From positions 2,970,962 through 3,034,961 of the forward strand of contig NC_008278.1 of NCBI RefSeq assembly GCF_000058485.1: DNA of 64,000 nucleotides. The letters run 5' to 3'. The DNA is from Frankia alni ACN14a (GTDB lineage Bacteria > Actinomycetota > Actinomycetes > Frankiales > Frankiaceae). This document shows, in pieces, positions 8,447-16,758 of this stretch; the first letter of the stretch is position 1; each line of letters begins with the position of its first letter. The position numbers and the translations under genes were made by a program. The notes beneath the pieces are model-generated. The model did not search any database. It worked only from the letters and a program-made list of their open reading frames with translations, and was not told where the DNA came from.

Positions 8447-8716
8447 TCAGCTATCGGTGGCACCCTCACGCTCTTGTTGGACCGCGAGCATGGCGGTGAC
8501 CATGGCCTCGGCCATCAAGGGAGTGAAGACACCGACGCCAGGTTCTAGGAAATGGGACTTCACCAGCTTCTCGTAGTGCGGATTCTTGCTCAGATCATAA
8601 TTCGTCTGGGCTGCGACCGCGAACGACAGTAGATCCTTCCATGAGAATTCCCCGTTCTCATATGCCATTCTGATTGCTGCCACAATTGCCGCGAATCCGG
8701 GATTATCTCTGTTCAT
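8447..8716 (-). CDS. small hypothetical protein (89 aa)
   Basis: The frame starts at an ATG only about seven bases downstream of TATAGT, so its mRNA may be leaderless; no SD is present. The product (MNRDNPGFAAIVAAIRMAYE..., with a KNPHYEKLVKSHFLEPG segment) looks soluble and helical. Its DNA is clearly less GC-rich than the neighbours, which suggests a separately acquired gene. No family is recognised. Confidence 0.5.
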   Translation of the reverse strand: MNRDNPGFAAIVAAIRMAYENGEFSWKDLLSFAVAAQTNYDLSKNPHYEKLVKSHFLEPGVGVFTPLMAEAMVTAMLAVQQEREGATDS

Positions 8717-8870
8717 AGAAAAACTATACCGATCAGCGGGGTTGCAGCCGTAAGCGGACTGTGCGTGCCGGGCCCGACTCGGGGTGGTGGCACCTGGTCG
8801 ACGGCCCGCGCAGTGACGCGCGTTGCTCCGAGCGCCACCGCCGCGTACCGACACACCTTGCCTGAGTAGT

Positions 8871-10082
8871 TCACCGCCCGAGGTGAGGGGTTGGGGGCCT
8901 CTTCCGCCGCCCGGCGAGAGTCCAGATGCCGGCGAGGATGAGGAACGCGAAGAGCAGCAGTCCCGCGTCGAGGATGGTGAGCAGGAGCGCGCGGTCGCGG
9001 AAGCTGAGGGTGCCGGTGAGGGTGACCCGGAGCGCGCTGACGACGAAGACGATGGCCACCGCGAACACCACCAGCAGTTCCAGGGAGCGGACCGCAAGGG
9101 TGTGGGCGCGGTCTTGTTGGGGGCTGTCCTGCTCCGATGCGCGGGTCTGCTGAGGGGCGATCGAGGCGGCGAGTTCCTGCCTCTGCTGGATGCCGGCGCG
9201 TTCTCGCAGGTACTGCTCCTGGAGGAGGTTGTGGCTGATCCGGGTGCCGATCGCGGGCAGCAGACGCAGCGCGGTGTCGATGGAGGCCAGTGCGTCGGCG
9301 TAGTCGCCGCACAGGCGTTGGCCGCACGCGAGCCGAAACCGGAACAGATGGTCGTCCGGGAATGCGGCGACGGCGTCGGCGGCGCGTCGGTGGAGCTGCC
9401 CACCCCGGTCGGGGAAGGGCGGCGCGGCCGCCAGCGCGTTGAGGCAGACATCAACGACCGCACGGGACCGGGGCGCACTCCAGGCCCGCTCGAGCAGGTC
9501 AAGTGCCGTGCTGGTGGGGATGCTGCGGCTGCCAAGCGCGGCATAGGCACGCAGCGCGGTGAACAGCGGATCCTCACGGTGCTCACCGGCGGCGACCGCA
9601 AGCAGGGAGGATTCGAGGAACCAGGCGAGTTCGTCGAACCAGAAGTTCGCCCTAAGCTTGCCGGCGTGGAACAGCGTGGCGAAGAAGTAGATGTCGGCCG
9701 AGTCCGGGTAGGTCTCAAGGATCCGACGGGTAGCGCCGGTGAGGTCGTCGCGGGACTCGACGGAGTCCCGGGTGATGAAGGCGTAGCCCAGCGACCACCT
9801 CTCGATGATGTCCGGGCGGACCGGCGGCTCGGCGTGGTCGTACAGCCAGCGGGCGCAGCGGGCCGCGACCTCGACGGTCGGCTCGCGCAGGAACCGGCGG
9901 CGCCAGTAGCGGTCGGCGCAGATCAGCCGGGCGTCGGTGAAGTCCGCCGACGGGATCTGGAAGGGGGGTTCGAGGTTCGCGTCGATCAGCTCGGCGGCGA
10001 GATCCTCGCAGACCCGGTCCAACGCGCGGGAGCCGGCGGAGGCGGCCTGACCGAGCCGCGCGTTGATCGATCCGACGTCCAT
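8871..10082 (-). CDS. TPR-like membrane protein (403 aa)
   Basis: Residues 1-310 are a helical repeat region typical of tetratricopeptide-like solenoids (DDLTGATRRILETYPDSADI, DHLFRFRLACGQRLCGDYAD, DALASIDTALRLLPAIG). Two hydrophobic helices follow near the C-terminus (LELLVVFAVAIVFVVSAL and LLLFAFLILAGIWTLA), so the solenoid is anchored in the membrane. SD GGAAGGGGAC precedes the ATG. Function is unknown; a scaffold for protein-protein contacts at the membrane is a reasonable inference. Confidence 0.65.
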   Translation of the reverse strand: MDVGSINARLGQAASAGSRALDRVCEDLAAELIDANLEPPFQIPSADFTDARLICADRYWRRRFLREPTVEVAARCARWLYDHAEPPVRPDIIERWSLGYAFITRDSVESRDDLTGATRRILETYPDSADIYFFATLFHAGKLRANFWFDELAWFLESSLLAVAAGEHREDPLFTALRAYAALGSRSIPTSTALDLLERAWSAPRSRAVVDVCLNALAAAPPFPDRGGQLHRRAADAVAAFPDDHLFRFRLACGQRLCGDYADALASIDTALRLLPAIGTRISHNLLQEQYLRERAGIQQRQELAASIAPQQTRASEQDSPQQDRAHTLAVRSLELLVVFAVAIVFVVSALRVTLTGTLSFRDRALLLTILDAGLLLFAFLILAGIWTLAGRRKRPPTPHLGR

Positions 10083-10318
10083 GTGTCCCCTTCCGGCGGA
10101 TCTTCACCGGATATGTACCACAGGGACGCGGGCCGGATCGGTACTTACTGCGAACATGCAGGTCGATGCGGTCACCGCCGCGTAGGCGGATCGCTCTCCT
10201 GCGGCACGCACATCGCCGTGGCGGGCCGACGTGATCACCGTTGGCTGGCGCACCGGCCGTGAGCTAGCCGACTTCCCCCGCTGGCTAGCCGCCTACCGCC
10301 GTTCGACCACGCTGCATT
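10083..10318. other. intergenic region
   Basis: It contains the upstream region of the TPR-like gene and the 3' flank of the leftward gene ending at 10319. A short plus-strand frame (from 10231) crosses it and is not convincing. No repeat or hairpin stands out beyond a small inverted repeat near 10085-10110. Confidence 0.35.
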
Positions 10319-10921
10319 TCAACGCCTGTCGCGGTCGCGAGGGCGCAGGGACCAGCGGGCTGCGTACCCGAGATGACCCCCTCGCCGGTACGGCACACCG
10401 TCCGCAAGCAGGTCGTCAGATTCAGCGGTCGCAAGTGCCATCGGCCGCTGGGGGCGGCTGAGTACCGGGCAGACCGTCAGCGCCAGCGCCGCGCAGCGGC
10501 GGTGCACGGCGGTATCGCTGACGATCCGCCCGTCGGCGACGAAGACGGCGGCGGAATCGGGCAACAGCAGGCCGCAGACCTGGCAGAGCCAGTCCTGCTG
10601 GCAGAGCCGCCGCCGCTCCCCGTGCAGATGACCCCACCAGACCTGGCCGGCGATCACCAGCGTGATCCAGGGGACGGGAAGGCCGTCCATCTGCGGCCGG
10701 GGCCAGCCGGCCGGGGCACCGGCGGCCTGCGGGTGCTGCCACAGTGGGATGGTCATCCCCGCCGCCGCGCACCAGGTTGTTGCGCAGACCAGCCATGCGT
10801 CTGCCGCCACCAGGCGCATCGGGATGCCGCACTCGACGCAGGGACAGTCCGGGATGGCCGGGACCTTTCCCTGGCTACCTCCGCGGCGGGGATGGCCCGG
10901 CGTGCGGTTCTCCGCGGTCAT
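10319..10921 (-). CDS. Cys-rich hypothetical protein (200 aa)
   Basis: The ATG overlaps the stop of the upstream XRE gene (ATGA), so the two form a coupled pair. The product has CPCVECGIP near residue 25 and a CQVCGLLLPDSAAVF segment further on, i.e. two Cys-pair knuckles that may bind zinc, with Trp-rich sequence between them. No named family is recognised. It probably works with the HTH protein. Confidence 0.55.
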   Translation of the reverse strand: MTAENRTPGHPRRGGSQGKVPAIPDCPCVECGIPMRLVAADAWLVCATTWCAAAGMTIPLWQHPQAAGAPAGWPRPQMDGLPVPWITLVIAGQVWWGHLHGERRRLCQQDWLCQVCGLLLPDSAAVFVADGRIVSDTAVHRRCAALALTVCPVLSRPQRPMALATAESDDLLADGVPYRRGGHLGYAARWSLRPRDRDRR

Positions 10922-11220
10922 TGGACGCGTGCGAGCACGATGTCCAACGGTTCGGGGTCCAGGAGTCGGCCCAGGTCGACGTCCAACGCACTGGCGATGA
11001 TCAGTGCCTGGCCCAGGCTGATATCGCGGCGACGACCGCTTTCCAGGTCGGTGACCGCGGTGCGGGTCAGCCCGCACCGGTCGGCGACCTGTTGCTGCGT
11101 CAGCCCGCGGAGTTGGCGGATGGCACGCAATCTCTCGCGAACCCTCTGCACACCGGCCGCACTGTCCGCGTCGGACTCTGACGCGGCCTCGCCGTGATGA
11201 TGCGCATTCTTGCGACTCAT
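10918..11220 (-). CDS. XRE-family helix-turn-helix regulator (100 aa)
   Basis: A single Cro/C1-type HTH occupies residues of about 27-85 (RLRAIRQLRGLTQQQVADRC, LTRTAVTDLESGRRRDISLG). Just upstream lies an AT-rich stretch with TAGAAT six bases before the ATG, so the mRNA may be leaderless. It lies downstream of the terminase gene on the same strand and is likely a local regulator of the phage-like element. Confidence 0.75.
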   Translation of the reverse strand: MSRKNAHHHGEAASESDADSAAGVQRVRERLRAIRQLRGLTQQQVADRCGLTRTAVTDLESGRRRDISLGQALIIASALDVDLGRLLDPEPLDIVLARVQ

Positions 11221-11240
11221 ATTTTGATTCTAGTCGAGAT

Positions 11241-12848
11241 CTACAACATCGCTGTAAGGGGTCGGGTGGTGGCCCTCCCGGGCTGGCGACCCCCATTCGG
11301 ACCGGACGGCAGGCGTGCCCCGCTGTCATCGGCGGACTCCAGCTCGACCGGCCCCCCGCGGCGCGCGAACGCCAGCAACAACGCGTCGGCGTTGTCGGGG
11401 CTGCGCCCGGTGCGTTTCCGGAGCTCCTCCTTGGACTCGATGACGATCCGGTCCCCAGCGCCCTCCCGCCAGATGGGGTCCAGCAGTTGCGCGGTCGTGT
11501 CGTCAGCGTTCTCCATCACGGACAGGTCCCACCCCCCCTGCTCGGAGAGCAGACGGCCGACGCCCCACCACAGCTCCGCCCGCATGTTCAGGTACTTCTC
11601 CGGCTCACGGGACTTGGCGCCGAACCGGATCGGGTTGACCGCGACCCCGCGCACCTTGTGCTGTTTCAGCCAGCCCCGCAGCGCCGCGGCGATGCCCCAC
11701 CCAGGCCCTCCCGCGTCGATGTTGACGGTCTTCGCGCCGGTGATGAGCACTGCCTGCCCGATCAGCTTCACTGCCTGCTCCGGCTCGGGGGTCCGGGCCT
11801 GCCACTCTCGGCCGGCCTGCACGCCGCGGCGTTCCCGCACGACGGTCCAGTCGCGCCCTTCGCCGACGTCGACACCCAGACACACCGGCCGCAGCTTCGA
11901 CGCGGGCCAGGGCTCATCTCGGCCGATGCGGCGCTTGGCGACATCGGACGCTTTGATCACCTTCCAGGCGACGTCCTTCGGGAACTGCGCGAGGACCTTG
12001 GAGATGTAGACCGGGTTGTCCTCGCCCCACTCCCGCCGTTTCTCCTCGGCCCACGCGCGAGACAGCAGGGCCTGCCGCAGGTCATCCGGGATCTGCTCCC
12101 CGGTGAACGCCGGGGTCTCCGCGGCCGGAATGGTGATCACATGCCAGGACGGCAGCTCGCAGACCTGCGCGAAGTAGCTGGTCGGGTCGTCGGGATTGCC
12201 GATGGCCAGGATCCGCGCGTTCTCGTTCGTCGCGATCGAGTCCGCGGCGATCCACAGCTGCTGGGGGATACCGCCGGCCTCGTCCAGCACGACCAGCGGG
12301 TACTGAGCATGGATGCCCTGGAAGCCCCCTTCGTCATGATCGGCCGGTTTGCGGCCGAAGGCGACCAGGTCGTCATCGATGAGCCATTCGGTCTGGTTCA
12401 CCCGGCCCAGCGGAGGGTTCATCAGCCGGGACAGGCGGCGGATCTCCCGCCACAGGATCGCCCGAACCTGCGGGAACGTCGGTGCCGTCGTGATCGCGAA
12501 GGCGCTGCCCGGGGGGTGGGTGTCCAGCCAGTGCGCGACCGCGGCCGCGGCCACGAAGCTCTTGCCGGCGTCGTGGCAGGACGGCACCGCAACCTTGCGG
12601 TGGACCCGCAATGCGTTGATGATCTCCTGCTGTTTCGACCACAGGTGGACTCCGCCCAGGCGGTCCCTGGCCCAGCGCACCGGCTCATCCCGGTAGAAGC
12701 CCATCCGGTTTCGGCGGGTCTGCTCCTCCACCCGGCTGCGGGCCAGCCGGGCAGCTTCGTGGCGTGCTCGGCTGTGGAGTTCAGGGGGCAGGCGGGCCAG
12801 CAGGACGTCGACCTGCCGGGCCAGGTCCTGCCCGCCACCGGCGATCAC
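11241..12848 (-). CDS. phage terminase large subunit
   Basis: The 535-aa protein has an ATPase domain with a Walker A variant PSCHDAGKS (residues of about 89-97) and Walker B LVVLDEAGG (about 185-193), then an RNase H-type nuclease domain with GVDVGEGRDWT, NIDAGGPGWG and a terminal SPDNADALLLA. It would cut and pump DNA into a prohead. I start it at a GTG at 12848, because the longer frame runs antisense through the divergent ParB-like gene. No portal or capsid gene is visible beside it. Confidence 0.85.
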   Translation of the reverse strand: MIAGGGQDLARQVDVLLARLPPELHSRARHEAARLARSRVEEQTRRNRMGFYRDEPVRWARDRLGGVHLWSKQQEIINALRVHRKVAVPSCHDAGKSFVAAAAVAHWLDTHPPGSAFAITTAPTFPQVRAILWREIRRLSRLMNPPLGRVNQTEWLIDDDLVAFGRKPADHDEGGFQGIHAQYPLVVLDEAGGIPQQLWIAADSIATNENARILAIGNPDDPTSYFAQVCELPSWHVITIPAAETPAFTGEQIPDDLRQALLSRAWAEEKRREWGEDNPVYISKVLAQFPKDVAWKVIKASDVAKRRIGRDEPWPASKLRPVCLGVDVGEGRDWTVVRERRGVQAGREWQARTPEPEQAVKLIGQAVLITGAKTVNIDAGGPGWGIAAALRGWLKQHKVRGVAVNPIRFGAKSREPEKYLNMRAELWWGVGRLLSEQGGWDLSVMENADDTTAQLLDPIWREGAGDRIVIESKEELRKRTGRSPDNADALLLAFARRGGPVELESADDSGARLPSGPNGGRQPGRATTRPLTAML

Positions 12849-12905
12849 CCCTCCACCCCATCCATAGGGGTGATTGTCTAGGGGAAAGCGGTAGAGGATA
12901 GGGGT
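12849..12905. promoter_or_regulatory. divergent promoter region between terminase and ParB-like gene
   Basis: Only 57 bases separate the two divergent starts. They contain repeated GGGG(T/A) words, including GGGGTA directly before the ATG at 12906, of the same kind found in clusters in the regulatory half of the element. This suggests shared control of packaging and modification genes. Confidence 0.4.
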
Positions 12906-13619
12906 ATGGCAGCGCGCGAGGTGCAGTACGTGCGGGTTCGTGATGTAGTGCCCGCGATCCGCAACGCAAAAAATCATGACCTGCTGCGGATCAGCGGACT
13001 GATCCGTCGCTTCGGCTTCGTGGAGAGCGTTGTCCGTGACGGGCGCACCGGCAGGCTGGTGGCCGGCCACGGCCGGCTGGAAGCCCTGCTCACGATGGAG
13101 CAGGACGGGCAGTCACCCCCGGAAGGCATCGCCGTCGACGAGGACAGCGCGTGGCTGCTGCCGGTCAGCGTCGGCTGGGCATCGCGTTCCGATGGGGACG
13201 CGGAGGCGCTGGGGGCCGCGCTCAACCGAGCGCCGGAGCTGGGGGGCTGGGACCACACCCAACTGGCCAGCATCCTGGCCGAGATCGACGACGCCGATCC
13301 CGACCTGCGAGCTCTGATCGGCTGGGATGACCGGCAGTTGACCAACCTGCTGACCCTGCTGGACCCCGACAACTGGGATCCACCGGCACCAGCCGCACCC
13401 CCCGGCCCCCACCTTCAGCCCGCCGCGGCGGGCCGGACAGGCAGCGCGCCCGACGCTGGCGCCGGCGCCGGCGCCCCGCAGGACCTGATGCCGCGCATCG
13501 AGCTGACCGTGTCCAGCGACGTGTTCGAGGCCTGGCATGCCCTGCTGTCCAGCTACCCGGGGCGTTCGGACACGGACAAACTGATCGCCCATCTTCGTTC
13601 CACCGGCCACCTCACATGA
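12906..13619 (+). CDS. ParB/sulfiredoxin-like domain protein A (first gene of the 7-deazaguanine module)
   Basis: The protein is 237 aa. Residues 1-120 form a ParB-like domain with the signature GRLVAGHGRLEAL (the ParB R-box-like GHGR region) after VESVVRDGRT. A Pro/Ala-rich linker and a short C-terminal helical domain (VFEAWHALLSSYPGRSDTDK) follow. Such ParB-like genes recur beside terminases and base-modification enzymes in actinophages; the domain can be a nuclease or a nucleotide-driven DNA clamp. It is closely similar to the protein at 16759-17508. Its stop overlaps the ATG of the dpdA-like gene. Confidence 0.8.
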   Translation: MAAREVQYVRVRDVVPAIRNAKNHDLLRISGLIRRFGFVESVVRDGRTGRLVAGHGRLEALLTMEQDGQSPPEGIAVDEDSAWLLPVSVGWASRSDGDAEALGAALNRAPELGGWDHTQLASILAEIDDADPDLRALIGWDDRQLTNLLTLLDPDNWDPPAPAAPPGPHLQPAAAGRTGSAPDAGAGAGAPQDLMPRIELTVSSDVFEAWHALLSSYPGRSDTDKLIAHLRSTGHLT

Positions 13620-14614
13620 GGCACCCCGACTCGACCACCCCCGGGGGGCCGCCCACCATGAATCTGCTGTGGTCCTACGTGTATGCCCGCACCCTGGATT
13701 TGGATATCTTCCTGGGTGGTCTGCCCGTACCCCGGCTGAGATTCTTCGCCGACTCCGGCGCGCACAGCGCACGCACGCTGGGACTGGACATCAGCGTCGA
13801 CGGATATGCCGCGTGGGTCAAACGCTGGTCCCACTGGTTCACCATCTACGCGAACCTGGATGTGATCTGGGCGCCGCGTGCCACCTACGACAACCAGAAG
13901 AGATTGGAAGAGGTCCACGGGCTCCACCCCATGCCCGTCTTCCACACGGGCGAGCCGGTCAGCGTCCTGGAACGCTACCTGAACGAAGGCTACACCTACA
14001 TCGCCCTGGGGAAGCTTCTCGGTAACAGCGTGAAAGTCCTGCGCCCGTGGTTGGACCAGGTTTTCCGCATGGCAGAGGGCACCGCGGTGTTCCACGGGTT
14101 CGGCATGACCGTCTGGCCGTTGCTGCAACGCTACCGGTTCTACTCCGTGGACTCCTCCACCTGGGGTGCCGGCGTGCGCTACGGCCGGGTGAACCTGTTC
14201 CATGACGGCCGGTGGGTGGAGTGTCGGCTGGGCTCGGTGGAATCCGCACGGAAGCATCACCACGTGCTGGAGGCCTACGGGCTGCCTGTGGCCGCTGTCA
14301 GCCGCCGGCACTACGACCCCGAACGGGTGGCCGGGGCCTGCGCGGTAGCGATCTACCGGGCCAGCCAGTGGCTCACCGCACGCCTGGGCCCGGTCGAGTT
14401 GCCTCCTGGCCGGGGCTACCCGCCCCGGCCGGCAGTGGCCCAGCCCGCGCTGGTGTCAGCAGGGGCACCCGGTACGGCCGGGCCGCAGATCTACCTGGCC
14501 GAAGCCTGGCATGAGGCACACCGCCGCCACGCCGCCGGTCTGCATATCTATCTGGCCGACGCATCAGAGTCCTGGACTGGCCGTGCAGCCAAGGGAATAG
14601 GGGCCATGACATGA
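13616..14614 (+). CDS. DpdA-like DNA guanine transglycosylase (TGT superfamily)
   Basis: The 332-aa product keeps the two catalytic aspartates of the tRNA-guanine transglycosylase fold in phage-DpdA style: RFFADSGAHSA (Asp near residue 47, general acid/base position) and YSVDSSTWGAGVRYG (Asp near 179, nucleophile position). An ALGKLLG segment fits the base-recognition loop. DpdA enzymes swap guanine in DNA for a 7-deazaguanine base. It is directly followed by queD, queE and folE homologues, which fixes the interpretation. An internal ATG at 13658 with the true-looking N-terminus MNLLWSYVYA is an alternative start. Confidence 0.78.
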   Translation: MRHPDSTTPGGPPTMNLLWSYVYARTLDLDIFLGGLPVPRLRFFADSGAHSARTLGLDISVDGYAAWVKRWSHWFTIYANLDVIWAPRATYDNQKRLEEVHGLHPMPVFHTGEPVSVLERYLNEGYTYIALGKLLGNSVKVLRPWLDQVFRMAEGTAVFHGFGMTVWPLLQRYRFYSVDSSTWGAGVRYGRVNLFHDGRWVECRLGSVESARKHHHVLEAYGLPVAAVSRRHYDPERVAGACAVAIYRASQWLTARLGPVELPPGRGYPPRPAVAQPALVSAGAPGTAGPQIYLAEAWHEAHRRHAAGLHIYLADASESWTGRAAKGIGAMT

Positions 14615-14994
14615 GGCGAACTGTCGCCGTCGGACCGTTCCCGGTCTTCTTCGGGAACGTCAACACCGCGATGAACCTGCGCGGGCACTATCACACCGGC
14701 TCTGTGACCCTGATCTATGAGTCCACCGGTCCCCACGGCTACCCCTCCTTCAAAGCCACCAACGATGCCATCCGGGAACGCCTGCAACAGCTCACCGAAA
14801 AGATTTTCCGGGATGCCACCAATGAGGACGTGACCGATCGGCTGTTCGCCGCGTTCGACGGATGGTCGGCCCCGCAATGGCAGCAGTGGGGCGGTGACTA
14901 CATCCTGCACGCGGTACACCTGGCCGTGCAAGGCGTGCTGGACAGCATCGGTCACGACGACTCCACCACCATCTACACCACCGCGAGGGATTGA
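14611..14994 (+). CDS. unknown protein embedded in the 7-deazaguanine operon (127 aa)
   Basis: The ATG overlaps the dpdA-like stop, and the gene ends two bases before the queD start, so it is co-translated with the pathway. The sequence (start MRRTVAVGPFPVFFGNVNTA, then RGHYHTGSVTLIYES, later QQWGGDYILHAVHLAVQGVL) has a His-containing beta-like N-terminus and helical C-terminus. No family is recognised. Position argues for a role in synthesis, tailoring or insertion of the deazaguanine base. Confidence 0.6.
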   Translation: MRRTVAVGPFPVFFGNVNTAMNLRGHYHTGSVTLIYESTGPHGYPSFKATNDAIRERLQQLTEKIFRDATNEDVTDRLFAAFDGWSAPQWQQWGGDYILHAVHLAVQGVLDSIGHDDSTTIYTTARD

Positions 14995-14996
14995 CG

Positions 14997-15383
14997 ATGC
15001 CCGCATTTGAGATCAGCAAGACATTTGAGTTCAGCGCCAGCCATCGCCTGTCCGGACTCCCTGCCGACCATAAATGTGCCCGCCTCCACGGTCACAACTA
15101 CACCGTGCGGGTGCAGTTGCGGGGTGAAACGCTGGACCCGGTCGGCTTTCTCCTGGACTACGGGGAGCTCAGCCCGGTCCGCGATTGGATCGACGCCGCA
15201 CTGGATCATCAGCACCTCAACGCCTGCCTGGATTTCAACCCCACCGCAGAGCTGCTGGCCCAGCACCTGGCCGGCACGGTCCGCCAGCTGGTACCGATAC
15301 CCGACGGGGTACGGGTGGCAGTCGGGGTGTCGGAAACCCCGCGCACGTGGGCGTTCTACCGCGAAGCCGAGGCCGCGCAGTGA
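14997..15383 (+). CDS. queD: 6-carboxy-5,6,7,8-tetrahydropterin synthase
   Basis: The 128-aa protein has the QueD/PTPS zinc site (His16 in FSASHRL, His31 and His33 in LHGHNY), the catalytic Cys27 in DHKCARLHGH and the DHQHLN motif with the Asp/His pair near residues 70-71. It converts dihydroneopterin triphosphate to carboxytetrahydropterin, the second step toward 7-deazaguanine. An in-frame TTG six bases upstream is less likely than this ATG. The stop overlaps the GTG of queE. Confidence 0.92.
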   Translation: MPAFEISKTFEFSASHRLSGLPADHKCARLHGHNYTVRVQLRGETLDPVGFLLDYGELSPVRDWIDAALDHQHLNACLDFNPTAELLAQHLAGTVRQLVPIPDGVRVAVGVSETPRTWAFYREAEAAQ

Positions 15384-16132
15384 GCGGCCCCCACCGGCCC
15401 CGCCCCGACCAGGGCGCGCGGGGCGGCGCTGTCCACTTGCCGGTGGCTGAGGTGTTCGGCGCGACGGTGCAGGGTGAGGGGCCGGCAGCCGGCCGGCTGG
15501 CCACCTTCGTGCGTCTGGGCGGCTGCAACCTGTCCTGCTCCTGGTGCGACACCTCGTACACGTGGGACGGGGCCCGGTTCGACCTCCGCACGGAGATCAC
15601 GTCCACCGCGGTGGAGACCATCGCAGCGAAGGTCACCACCGACCTGGTTGTGATCACCGGGGGTGAGCCGCTGCTCCACCAGGAACGGCCGGGTTGGACG
15701 GCGCTACTGCGCACCCTGACCCAGCAGCAGCGCGCCATCCACGTGGAGACCAACGGCACCGTCCGCCCGACCCCGATGTCGCTGCAGCACGTGGCCATGT
15801 GGGTGGTGTCCCCGAAGCTGCGCAACGCCGGCACGCATCGGGGCCGTCAGCGAGCCCGCCTGGCCACAGAGTGGCCGGCCCTGGCCGCCCAGCACGACGG
15901 CCGCGCACACCTGAAGATCGTGTGCGAGGGGGCGGACGACGTCCAGGAAGCCGCGCGGCTGGCCGAACGCTGGGGCTGGCCGGCAGGGCAGGTGTGGGCC
16001 ATGCCGCAAGGGGCCAGCGTGGAACGGCTGGCCCAGACCTGGCCTGCGGTGGTGGAGGCTGCCGCGGCGGCCGGGCTGAACGCCAGCCACAGGCTGCACG
16101 TGCTGGCCTGGGGCCAGCAGAGAGGCCACTGA
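15380..16132 (+). CDS. queE: 7-carboxy-7-deazaguanine synthase (radical SAM)
   Basis: The 250-aa protein shows the QueE core: FGATVQGEGP, the 4Fe-4S motif GCNLSCSWCDT (Cys49, Cys53, Cys56 in CX3CX2C spacing), ITGGEPLLH (about 92-100), ETNGT and SPKL. It rearranges carboxytetrahydropterin to 7-carboxy-7-deazaguanine. The GTG start overlaps the queD stop, so translation is coupled. No queC follows, which affects the predicted end product. Confidence 0.92.
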   Translation: MSGPHRPRPDQGARGGAVHLPVAEVFGATVQGEGPAAGRLATFVRLGGCNLSCSWCDTSYTWDGARFDLRTEITSTAVETIAAKVTTDLVVITGGEPLLHQERPGWTALLRTLTQQQRAIHVETNGTVRPTPMSLQHVAMWVVSPKLRNAGTHRGRQRARLATEWPALAAQHDGRAHLKIVCEGADDVQEAARLAERWGWPAGQVWAMPQGASVERLAQTWPAVVEAAAAAGLNASHRLHVLAWGQQRGH

Positions 16133-16137
16133 CCCCG

Positions 16138-16704
16138 ATGGACACGACGCGGGCCGTGGCCGCGGTGGAGGAACTGCTGGCCGCGCTCGAGGTGAACGAG
16201 GCCGACCACACCGCGGACACCCCCCGGCGGGTGGTCCGTGCCTGGCAGGAAACACTGGCCGGCTACCAGGCCGACCCCCGGCGGCATCTGGCCCGCACCT
16301 TCACCGCGCCGGACGATCCCGGGCTGGTGGTCGTGGCCGGCCTGCACCTGGTCACCACCTGCGCCCACCACCTGCTTCCCATCGTCGGGCGGGCCACGGT
16401 GGCCTACCGCCCTGCCCCGGGCGCGCCGGTGGTGGGGCTGTCGAAACTGTCCCGGGTCGTCGCGGACTACGCCGCGCGCCTGCAGGTGCAGGAACGGCTC
16501 GGCTGGCAGATCGCCTCGGCGGTCCAGGACTGCCTGGCACCGGTCGGGGCCGGCTGCGTCATCACCGCCGTCCACGGCTGCATGACGGTGCGCGGGGTCC
16601 GGCAGCCCACAGCGGTGACCACCACGGCGGTGTGGACCGGCACGTGGACGCCGGAACACCCGGACGTGGAGATGGTCGTCGCGGAGCATCGCGCAGCAGG
16701 GTAA
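16138..16704 (+). CDS. folE: GTP cyclohydrolase I (type IA)
   Basis: The 188-aa product keeps the zinc ligands Cys75 and His78 in TCAHHLLPIVG and Cys148 in HGCMTVRG, plus VVGLSKLSRVVADYAARLQVQERL. It makes dihydroneopterin triphosphate from GTP, the first step feeding QueD. In this setting it is a dedicated supply enzyme for deazaguanine synthesis rather than the cell's folate enzyme. It lies five bases after queE. Confidence 0.92.
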   Translation: MDTTRAVAAVEELLAALEVNEADHTADTPRRVVRAWQETLAGYQADPRRHLARTFTAPDDPGLVVVAGLHLVTTCAHHLLPIVGRATVAYRPAPGAPVVGLSKLSRVVADYAARLQVQERLGWQIASAVQDCLAPVGAGCVITAVHGCMTVRGVRQPTAVTTTAVWTGTWTPEHPDVEMVVAEHRAAG

Positions 16705-16758
16705 CCCTCTACCCCTCACCGCTACCACGGTCACCCCATGGGGTGGATGATGGGGTCC

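Noticed and set aside
10231-10461. Short plus-strand frame near 10.2 kb
   Set aside because: It overlaps the end of the leftward Cys-rich gene, has no SD and no recognisable similarity.
12849-13070. N-terminal extension of the terminase to 13070
   Set aside because: These 74 codons run antisense through the ParB-like gene, and similarity to terminases begins after the GTG at 12848.
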